Below, piece by piece: positions 57,798 to 64,000 of a stretch of 64,000 nt of DNA. The translations under genes and the position numbers were made by a program. The notes below the pieces were generated by a model that did not search any database, was not told the origin of the DNA, and saw only the letters and a program-made list of their open reading frames with translations. Position 1 is the first letter of the stretch, and each line of letters starts with the position of its first letter. Source of the stretch: RFSX01 sp965248155 (GTDB lineage Bacteria > Bacteroidota > Bacteroidia > Chitinophagales > Saprospiraceae); assembly GCA_965248155.1 (NCBI GenBank), contig CBDFIO010000002.1, positions 2,071,458-2,135,457 on the forward strand, in the 5' to 3' direction.

Positions 57798-58611
57798 ATA
57801 CGAGGATTGGTTAGGGCAATATCTAAAGACCGAAAAGAACCAGAGAAAGTACCGAAGAATGGTAGAACATTTTATCCAATGGACAGAATCAGACATAATA
57901 AAAGAAGTAGCATATCCTGAAATGATGGACTACATTAGGCACTGTCAGGATGAAGAAAAGAAACCCGGCATCATCAACAGATATTTAAGAGCAGTAAGAC
58001 TATTTTTTGATTATCTGAATGAAAATAAGAGCGATTACTTAAATCCAGTTAGAGATTACAACCCAGCAAAGGACATCCAAATCAAAGGCGTACAACATAA
58101 GATCAGACCGGATTATTTAGATGAAAATGAGTTGGGTGAACTCTATGAAAACTACAAGGGAAAGCACAAAATACTACTTGGCTTATATGTGTATCAAGGC
58201 TTAAAAGTAGGAGAAGCTGAAAGCTTAAAACGAATCCATTTTGATCTAAAAAAGGGAAGTGTTTATATACCAAAAACCATTAAAGGAAATAGTAGAAACC
58301 TGAAATTAGCTACGGTACAGTTGTATGACCTGATAGAGCATATATCGAAATTAAAAGGTAGTTCCTTACTTGGTTCTCCATTACAAAATCAATCTCAACG
58401 ACTCTGCAAAGAGCTACGAGAGATCAATCCAAAAATTAGAAACAGTTCTCATTTAAGAGGCAGTAGAATTAGTTATTGGGTGAGAAATTATAACATCCGG
58501 GAAGCTCAATATTTAGCCGGCCATCTGTCTGTGGCCAGTACTGAAAAATACCAAAGAGTCAATCTTGAAGACCTACAAAATCAAATCAGAAAGTTCCATC
58601 CATTAAGTTAG
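57775..58611 (+). CDS. Second tyrosine-recombinase-like protein, altered active site
   Basis: This 278-residue protein has an N-terminal core-binding domain (YEDWLGQYLKTEKNQRKYRRM ...) and a catalytic fold. The first Arg position reads YQGLKVGEAESL (Lys instead of Arg), and the HxLR motif appears as SSHLRGSRISYWV. AGHLSVASTEKY retains the GH and the Tyr. I recall partner integrases of this sort, with QYxAGH and a degenerate first Arg, next to normal ones in Bacteroidota elements. It may act as an accessory or architectural subunit. The gene overlaps the first recombinase gene, so they are translated as a pair. Confidence 0.82.
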   Translation: MNLELLSKYEDWLGQYLKTEKNQRKYRRMVEHFIQWTESDIIKEVAYPEMMDYIRHCQDEEKKPGIINRYLRAVRLFFDYLNENKSDYLNPVRDYNPAKDIQIKGVQHKIRPDYLDENELGELYENYKGKHKILLGLYVYQGLKVGEAESLKRIHFDLKKGSVYIPKTIKGNSRNLKLATVQLYDLIEHISKLKGSSLLGSPLQNQSQRLCKELREINPKIRNSSHLRGSRISYWVRNYNIREAQYLAGHLSVASTEKYQRVNLEDLQNQIRKFHPLS

Positions 58612-59009
58612 TTGTTATAATTAGCAGCCTGCTCCCTTCGGTCGCAGAAAGATTAAGTCATTGATCTGCTTGGCTCAAAATCAACGCATAGATCAAGGCC
58701 ACCCGCAAGCAGTTCAGCGGTCCTCGTCGGGGTTCACTCGCACACATACCGCGCCATAGAGCCTGCCGGCGTCTACCGCCAGTGATAAATCACAGGCTTG
58801 TCACGGTCTGCGTCTCGTTCAACCTCCTCAGTAGTAGCTACTCTGTCTGCGACAGCCCTGTAAAAAAAACAGAGCTATCACATCCACCGCTACATATAGT
58901 ATGGCGGCCTGCGCCGACTCACTCGGCTGCGAAAAAGAGGCTTTTAAGTGTTCATTCCGCTAACGCTACATACAATTTTAAAGGTTTTTCTTGTGTGTGC
59001 CACATTCAC

Positions 59010-59038
59010 CCACATGGCGTGATACGCCATCTATGTGG
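59010..59038. other. Hairpin 1 in the GC-rich block
   Basis: CCACAT pairs with ATGTGG and GGCGT with ACGCC around a GAT loop, with a short bulge on one side. Confidence 0.65.
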
Positions 59039-59143
59039 CTACCTCGTTCGTGTCCGCAGTAGTCCGCCCCCACGAATGCCAACACACGCTCAAGGCTGTT
59101 TCTCTGCAAAAAAAAGAAAGAAAGCTGCAAGGCTAAATGAGCA

Positions 59144-59168
59144 TAAGGGGCTTATCAGCCGCCCCTTA
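59144..59168. other. Hairpin 2 in the GC-rich block
   Basis: TAAGGGGC (59144-59151) and GCCCCTTA (59161-59168) form a perfect 8-pair stem with a 9-base loop. No T run follows, so it is not a typical terminator. Confidence 0.7.
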
Positions 59169-59217
59169 CAGTATCCCTGCGGGCATCCTTTTGAATTATA
59201 AAGGAGATAAAAACTAT

Positions 59218-59242
59218 AGGATATAGGTAAAGACTATGTCCT
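59218..59242. other. Second candidate recombination site (9-7-9 imperfect inverted repeat)
   Basis: AGGATATAG (59218-59226) and CTATGTCCT (59234-59242) are inverted with one mismatch around a 7-base spacer, the same spacer length as the site at 56750. It lies at the far end of the recombinase-linked block, about 130 bases before the Rhs core remnant. Confidence 0.4.
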
Positions 59243-59370
59243 TTATACTTCAAAACGATGAACGCATCTTATTTTTTTCAATTGAAAACTTCAAATGAAA
59301 AAGAAAACGTTGTAAATTACAGATGTACTAAAAGTAGTGCAGAGCACACTTGGAAGCTGAGTAAATACTT

Positions 59371-60339
59371 GTGCAGGGTTGGTTTCAAGTCGATCCTAAA
59401 GCAGAAGCTGTAAAGAGTATGAGCCCATACTGTAGCATGAACAACAACCCGATTAGCTTCTCTGATCCGGAGGGAGACTTTCCACTTTTAGCGGTTGCTA
59501 TTGGAATGGGAATTGGTGCATTAACTAATACTGCTACTCAAGCAATTTCAAATGGAGGTTTTAATAATTGGAATTGGGGAGCTTTTGCAGGATCAGTAGT
59601 AGCAGGGGGAGTTGGAGGTGGAGTGTCTTCAGCAATGACATCGGCTGGTATTGGTGGTTTTTATGGAGGAGCAGTCACAGGTGGTGCCAGTGGATTCTCA
59701 CAAAATCTAACTGCTGGGTTAATTAATGGAAACCTAACTGCTGGTGGTTTAGCAAAAAGTATATTTTTCGGAGCTGGTATTGGTGGTACAATTCAAGGAC
59801 TCGGAGCGGCTATTGACGGACGTAGATTTTCTGATGGAGCAAGATTGATTGAAACACAGACTTTAGCAGACCAATCTATTTCGTTAGTTAAACAAGATGG
59901 AGCGAATAACTGTCTTTGTGCAAGTGCCGAAGCTGTTGACGGATCATTTGGAGGTAGTGTCACGCAAGATCAGGCACGAGGCTGGTTTCCAGGTACGAAC
60001 GCTGAAACAGATGGTTTAGGCGATGTACCATTTTGGAATAAATACAGCTCTAATACGGGACATAAGGTTGTTGGGGTACAAGCTTCGTCAAGTACGACTA
60101 ATGCAATTCCTCAGGCGATGGGTTTGGGCAGAAGAGTAGCGGTAAATTTAGATGTGTCAGGAAATGTCGGTCACTCAGTCGTAATGGATAATGTCATAAA
60201 ACAAACTTATAAGCGGGTAAATGGATCTCTATTTTCAAAATCAATATTTAATGCTATGAATCCAGCAACAGGGAGTATAGCAAGTTATTCGAGTGGATAT
60301 ATTTCAAATGCTCATGCAATATTTTTTATTTATCCATAA
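59371..60339 (+). CDS. Orphan Rhs tip with short core remnant (identical C39-like toxin tip)
   Basis: This 322-residue frame begins at a GTG; a stop lies three codons upstream, and no start region or promoter is seen, so it is probably silent. Its first 22 residues are the end of an Rhs core of a different allele (GWFQVDPKAEAVKSMSPYC, against RWFQIDPYAESFYSMSTYC in the main gene). From MNNNPISFSDPEGD on, it equals the main Rhs tip, including GANNCLCAS, GHSVVMDN and NAMNPATG. This is the classic form of an orphan tip that can recombine with the main gene through the shared core. Confidence 0.85.
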   Translation: MQGWFQVDPKAEAVKSMSPYCSMNNNPISFSDPEGDFPLLAVAIGMGIGALTNTATQAISNGGFNNWNWGAFAGSVVAGGVGGGVSSAMTSAGIGGFYGGAVTGGASGFSQNLTAGLINGNLTAGGLAKSIFFGAGIGGTIQGLGAAIDGRRFSDGARLIETQTLADQSISLVKQDGANNCLCASAEAVDGSFGGSVTQDQARGWFPGTNAETDGLGDVPFWNKYSSNTGHKVVGVQASSSTTNAIPQAMGLGRRVAVNLDVSGNVGHSVVMDNVIKQTYKRVNGSLFSKSIFNAMNPATGSIASYSSGYISNAHAIFFIYP

Positions 60340-60340
60340 A

Positions 60341-60889
60341 ATGAGAAAGATGAGTTTGTTTAAAATACTTATTGTAAATATTCTATTACTTGTTTTCAGT
60401 AATCAATCCATTTCTCAGGTGGTAGACAAGAATAAGGTATCTCTCTTAAACAAGAAAATAGAATCCCTAATTTCAAAGTCAAAGTATAATTGTTTAAAAG
60501 AATATGAAAATATAATTCACGTATTTTGGGGAGAATTAAAAGAAAGACCTGATTCAACATTTGTTATAGTTCCGGTACTTTTCGAAGAAAGATGTTTATT
60601 TAAAAAGAAGAGTTATTTAAGAGCAGAAAGCTATGTTCTTTTTAATAATCAAATAGTTGGAATCTCCGATGGCAAACAATTATATAGAAATTGTGGGTAT
60701 GTAAACAATAACCCATATGCAGATTCGGAAATATTGATAGATTTTATTTCAGATAAAAATTTGGATTTGATATTTCAATTAACAGAAATAAGACTTGGAT
60801 TGTATTATGGAGTAGACAAAGAGAGTAATGAGATGTTTTTTGAGATGCAAGATAGAGGCTATAAAATAATTCCTAAAGAAAAACTATGA
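60341..60889 (+). CDS. Candidate exported immunity protein, second copy
   Basis: Identical 182-residue product to that at 52495. It follows the orphan tip by one base. If expressed, it would keep protection available even when the main locus changes its tip. Confidence 0.7.
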   Translation: MRKMSLFKILIVNILLLVFSNQSISQVVDKNKVSLLNKKIESLISKSKYNCLKEYENIIHVFWGELKERPDSTFVIVPVLFEERCLFKKKSYLRAESYVLFNNQIVGISDGKQLYRNCGYVNNNPYADSEILIDFISDKNLDLIFQLTEIRLGLYYGVDKESNEMFFEMQDRGYKIIPKEKL

Positions 60890-61371
60890 AACTAATAACA
60901 ACAATTACCCTGGTCTTTTTTGCGCTGTTTATGTGTCAAGCACAAGGGGGAGAAATAGATGTAAAAAACAGCTTTTGGACGGGTACTAAGTTTTACCAGG
61001 GCAGCAATAAACTGGATAAATCCTTGGTTAAGGAAATGCTTTCAGAAAATGGAGAAGCACTGAATTTGTTCAATAAAGGAATGAGCCAACAATCTACGGC
61101 CTCCATAATAGCCGGGATAGGTGGAGCATTGATTGGTTGGCCGATAGGAAGTGCAATAGGGGGAGGGGATCCTCAATGGATATTAGCTGGAATTGGAGTA
61201 GGTGTAGTGGTGATAGGGGTACCAATATACTCCAGTGGAGGAAAAAAAGTTAACTCGGCGATAGATCTATACAGTGGAAAATCCATAGGAAGTATTTTAC
61301 CAAAAGGCACTCATTTTTCTGCGTCTGTGATTGGCAGTAGCGAAGGTTTAGGTTTGCAAATAAGTTTTTGA
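60886..61371 (+). CDS. Exported glycine-zipper protein, second copy
   Basis: Identical 161-residue product to that at 53040, with the same 4-base overlap with the candidate immunity gene. Confidence 0.68.
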   Translation: MKLITTITLVFFALFMCQAQGGEIDVKNSFWTGTKFYQGSNKLDKSLVKEMLSENGEALNLFNKGMSQQSTASIIAGIGGALIGWPIGSAIGGGDPQWILAGIGVGVVVIGVPIYSSGGKKVNSAIDLYSGKSIGSILPKGTHFSASVIGSSEGLGLQISF

Positions 61372-61394
61372 TAAATATTATACTTACTTAAAGA

Positions 61395-61727
61395 TCAAGA
61401 AGCATAGGCAGCTTTAGCCTTATTATCTCTGATAGACATATCGATAAAGAAATAAAGCTTCTCTCTGACCTCGGAGGGCAGTTTTTGTAGTTCTACGACT
61501 CTGGTAAGTGTGGTGGAATCTACTTCCATGTCGGTAGCGCCAACGAGATAGTCAAGAGATACCTCTAATATCTGAGCGAGCTTTGCAGCCGTTTCTATGG
61601 ATGGCTTCATTTCATTACGTTCATATCTTCCAATTACAGGTCCTTTAGTGTTCAACTTTTTGGCGACTTCTTCTTGAGAAAGCCCCTTTCTCTTACGTGC
61701 ATCGAACAATCGTTTTCCAAAACTCAT
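61395..61727 (-). CDS. XRE-family transcriptional regulator, second copy
   Basis: Identical to the XRE protein at 53549. Two copies of the same repressor would cross-regulate both primase promoters. Confidence 0.88.
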   Translation of the reverse strand: MSFGKRLFDARKRKGLSQEEVAKKLNTKGPVIGRYERNEMKPSIETAAKLAQILEVSLDYLVGATDMEVDSTTLTRVVELQKLPSEVREKLYFFIDMSIRDNKAKAAYAS

Positions 61728-61789
61728 AAGTAACGTATTGATAGTAAAAAACTCGATAAATACAAATATACTGAATGTATAAGTGTTAA

Positions 61790-61836
61790 TCAAAATGATA
61801 AGATTTTGATAATTAGAATGCATCCATTACCTTTGC
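61790..61836 (+). promoter_or_regulatory. Promoter/operator of the second primase gene
   Basis: Exact copy of the region at 53944-53990: inverted repeat ATCAAAAT/ATTTTGAT, TTTG, 19 bases, TACCTTTG. Confidence 0.7.
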
Positions 61837-61883
61837 AACTGATAAGTTGTTAAAAACATTTTTTTGACTTTAACATTTACTGT

Positions 61884-64000
61884 ATGGAAATAACTGAAAT
61901 CAAGTCTAAACTATCCCTCCAAACCGTCCTTACTCACTACCACATCAAGTTAGACAGAAACGGCAGAACCATCTGCCCTTGGCATGATGATAAGACACCA
62001 AGCTTGCAAGTGTATCTAAACACAAATACATGGACGTGCTTCTCATCAAACTGTAGTGCAGGATCAGGCGATCAGATCGACATGATCCGACTGATGGAAA
62101 AATGCACCGAACATGAAGCCTTCTTAAAAGCTAAAGTCATGGCTGGCCATGAGATCGTAGTATCTAAGAATGGACAAGAGAAAAAGATAAATAGAAATGA
62201 TAGAATCAAACTACTGAGTCGAGCCTTTAATTTTTATGGAAATGCCTTGAAGCAAACCAAGTCCGCAGTAGCATATTTAGAAAGTAGAAAGCTGTGGAAA
62301 GGCTTTGCAGGAAAGACACCTTTAGACATGGGATTTAATGGTGGCAGGTTCCATTATCGAGGCAAGCTTACAGAAGCAGAAAAGCAACAATGGATCGACT
62401 TAGGGATGATGAAATCCATAGGAGAAAACAGTTACCGAAGCTGGGCGAAAGACTGCATCATTTTTCCACTGAAAAACTGCCGCGGGCAGACCGTATCATT
62501 TTATGGGCGATCGATTAGGAATAACGAAGATCAACGTCATTACTACCATAAAGACAGACAAGGCTTGTATCCTCAATATCCAAGCTCTCTCACCAAACGA
62601 TTGATACTTACAGAATCGATCATTGATGCGGCCAGTCTGATCATAACCGATGTGATAACCGAAGAACTTGGCGTACTGGCTTGTTACGGGACAAAAGGGT
62701 TAATGGAAGAACATATCGAGGCGATCAAAAATCTACCCGAACTACAAGAAGTGATTTTCTTTTTTGATGGCGATCAGGCAGGGATAAAGGAAGCAGATAA
62801 GTACAGTAAACAGTTATCAAGCATCAAGAAAAACATGATTATCAGTAAGATCAATACACCAGATGGCGAAGATGTAAACAGCTTACACGTTGGACATGAG
62901 TTAGAAGTATTCCAGCACTTATTAGAAAATAGAACCGTCCTTTTTATGTCTGATAATCAGCCGTCAGAACTTTTTTCTTTCAATGGAAAAGACAATGGAA
63001 CTATAAAAGACAAAGCATTAAAAAGCCAATTACACATCGATCATCCAGATCATCTACTCTATGAAACCGAAGCGATCAAAATACATATATGGGGAGGTAT
63101 CGAGAGCCATAATTTAGGGAAGTTAAAAGTAAGTCTACACATCGAGCGGAAGGACAAACAAGGCAAGAGTTTTAGAGATGAAGTAAACCTATACAGCTTT
63201 AGCCAAGTAAAAAGAATCATCAATCATATCAGTGAAGCTCTTGAGATCAGCAGCAACTATGTAAGTGAAATAATATCAGATTTAACCAGGGAATTAGAAG
63301 CCCATCGGCTGAATCAAAAAGCAACACCTGCAGAAAATAAAAGAGATGAGAAAAGCTACATGACCGCAGCAGAAACCAAATCAGCAATGGCCTTATTAAA
63401 ATCCCCTGGGCTGATGAGAAAGACTTTAGACTTGATTGTAAAAAGTGGCTTGGTAGGACAGCAAAAGAATGGCTTGTTATTGTTCTTACTCTACTTGTCA
63501 AGATATTTTGATGAACCTCTACATGCCATCATTTTTGGAAAATCAGGAAGCGGAAAAACCTATTTACAGACTAAGATTAGCGATTGTATACCACCCGAGG
63601 ATCTGCGAGTAGTAACGAGCTTGACAGAGAACACTTTGTACTATAGTCCAAAAGGATATTGGAAACATAAAGTATTGTTGATTGAAGATTTAGAAGGTGT
63701 ATATCAGGCTTTTTTACCCTTGCGAGAAATGATGAGTAAACAAGAGATCAGTAAGCTCACTACTGACAAAGACAGCAAGGGAAATAATGTACAAGTGAAT
63801 CTAAAAGTAGAAGGTCCAATCTGTGTAAGTGGAGCGACGACTAAAGAATGGATATATGAGGACAATGCCAACCGAAGTTATTTATTTACCATAGACGAAA
63901 GTAAAAGTCATTTGGAATTGGTGATGAATTATCAACGAAAAGAATATGCTGGACAGATCAATAAACAGGATCAAGATAGTGCTAAAAGAAACCTACAGAA
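61884..64000 (+). CDS. CHC2/Toprim primase-helicase, second copy (3' end outside window)
   Basis: The first 705 codons of the same gene as at 54038, with the zinc finger, Toprim and P-loop domains present. The frame is open to the last base of the window. The repeats and recombinases that would follow lie outside. Confidence 0.88.
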   Translation, partial: MEITEIKSKLSLQTVLTHYHIKLDRNGRTICPWHDDKTPSLQVYLNTNTWTCFSSNCSAGSGDQIDMIRLMEKCTEHEAFLKAKVMAGHEIVVSKNGQEKKINRNDRIKLLSRAFNFYGNALKQTKSAVAYLESRKLWKGFAGKTPLDMGFNGGRFHYRGKLTEAEKQQWIDLGMMKSIGENSYRSWAKDCIIFPLKNCRGQTVSFYGRSIRNNEDQRHYYHKDRQGLYPQYPSSLTKRLILTESIIDAASLIITDVITEELGVLACYGTKGLMEEHIEAIKNLPELQEVIFFFDGDQAGIKEADKYSKQLSSIKKNMIISKINTPDGEDVNSLHVGHELEVFQHLLENRTVLFMSDNQPSELFSFNGKDNGTIKDKALKSQLHIDHPDHLLYETEAIKIHIWGGIESHNLGKLKVSLHIERKDKQGKSFRDEVNLYSFSQVKRIINHISEALEISSNYVSEIISDLTRELEAHRLNQKATPAENKRDEKSYMTAAETKSAMALLKSPGLMRKTLDLIVKSGLVGQQKNGLLLFLLYLSRYFDEPLHAIIFGKSGSGKTYLQTKISDCIPPEDLRVVTSLTENTLYYSPKGYWKHKVLLIEDLEGVYQAFLPLREMMSKQEISKLTTDKDSKGNNVQVNLKVEGPICVSGATTKEWIYEDNANRSYLFTIDESKSHLELVMNYQRKEYAGQINKQDQDSAKRNLQ

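Larger units (their letters stand above)
58612..59370. other. GC-rich, structured non-coding block at the end of the cassette
   Basis: This stretch of about 760 bases has no convincing gene. Roughly 58620-59190 is clearly richer in G and C than its surroundings and has several hairpins. The remaining part (59200-59370) returns to AT-rich DNA. The frame that is open at 58782-59201 has no protein-like composition. It might be an origin or transfer region, an untranslated RNA or decayed foreign DNA. Confidence 0.6.
59437..64000. repeat. Second copy of the tandem duplication (runs off the window)
   Basis: Same sequence as 51591-56154 at offset 7846. It covers the Rhs tip, candidate immunity gene, glycine-zipper gene, XRE gene and most of the primase gene, and continues past the window end. 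Confidence 0.93.

Noticed and set aside
58782..59201. Open frame of 139 codons in the GC-rich block
   Set aside because: Composition is not protein-like, there is no ribosome-binding context, and the hairpins run through it; the open frame is probably an effect of GC content.

Overview
This AT-rich window comes from a member of the Bacteroidota, most likely a Saprospirales-type environmental bacterium. The evidence is several large secreted proteins with a C-terminal type IX secretion (T9SS) sorting domain, a promoter of the Bacteroidota form TTTG-N19-TAnnTTTG, Bacteroidota-style Rhs (YD-repeat) proteins, and a nitrous oxide reductase cluster in the order nosZ, membrane protein, nosL, nosD, nosF, nosY. 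The phylum call is firm; anything below that is inference.

Bases 1-5.4 kb hold the nos cluster, which takes electrons and copper to reduce N2O to N2. As read here nosD has an in-frame stop inside its signal peptide and nosF is split by a frameshift in an A run. An EamA permease downstream is also frameshifted. Bases 6.4-19.4 kb are an accessory zone: a lipoprotein, a PAP2 phosphatase, a seven-bladed propeller gene cut by an IS1-family element, a truncated peptidase-S74-type fibre protein, four IS3-family copies (A-D) with an IS982-family element nested in one, scraps of broken genes between them, an XRE repressor facing a RadC-like gene across twin operators, and tRNA-Asp at the edge.

Bases 19.5-43 kb are mostly ordinary chromosome: a DUF418 protein, accA-dapA, two giant paralogous T9SS proteins built of 9 and 17 copies of a roughly 110-residue repeat, a DUF2207 protein, an amidase, an AI-2E-type exporter, a DUF4197 protein, an FG-GAP/ASPIC lipoprotein and an SRPBCC protein.

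Bases 43-64 kb are the most interesting part. An M43-like metalloprotease that has lost its zinc-binding motif precedes a reconstructed 2214-residue Rhs protein. The Rhs gene is cut by a fifth IS3 copy (E), which is flanked by a 60-bp direct repeat. The Rhs tip looks like a C39/papain-fold cysteine peptidase toxin and is followed immediately by a candidate exported immunity protein. The tip, the immunity gene, a glycine-zipper gene, an XRE repressor, a CHC2/Toprim primase-helicase, two overlapping tyrosine recombinases and a GC-rich structured non-coding block form a 7846-bp unit. The unit starts again inside a remnant of a different Rhs core and runs off the window. The layout suggests a mobile or circularisable Rhs tip cassette that carries its own replication and recombination genes.
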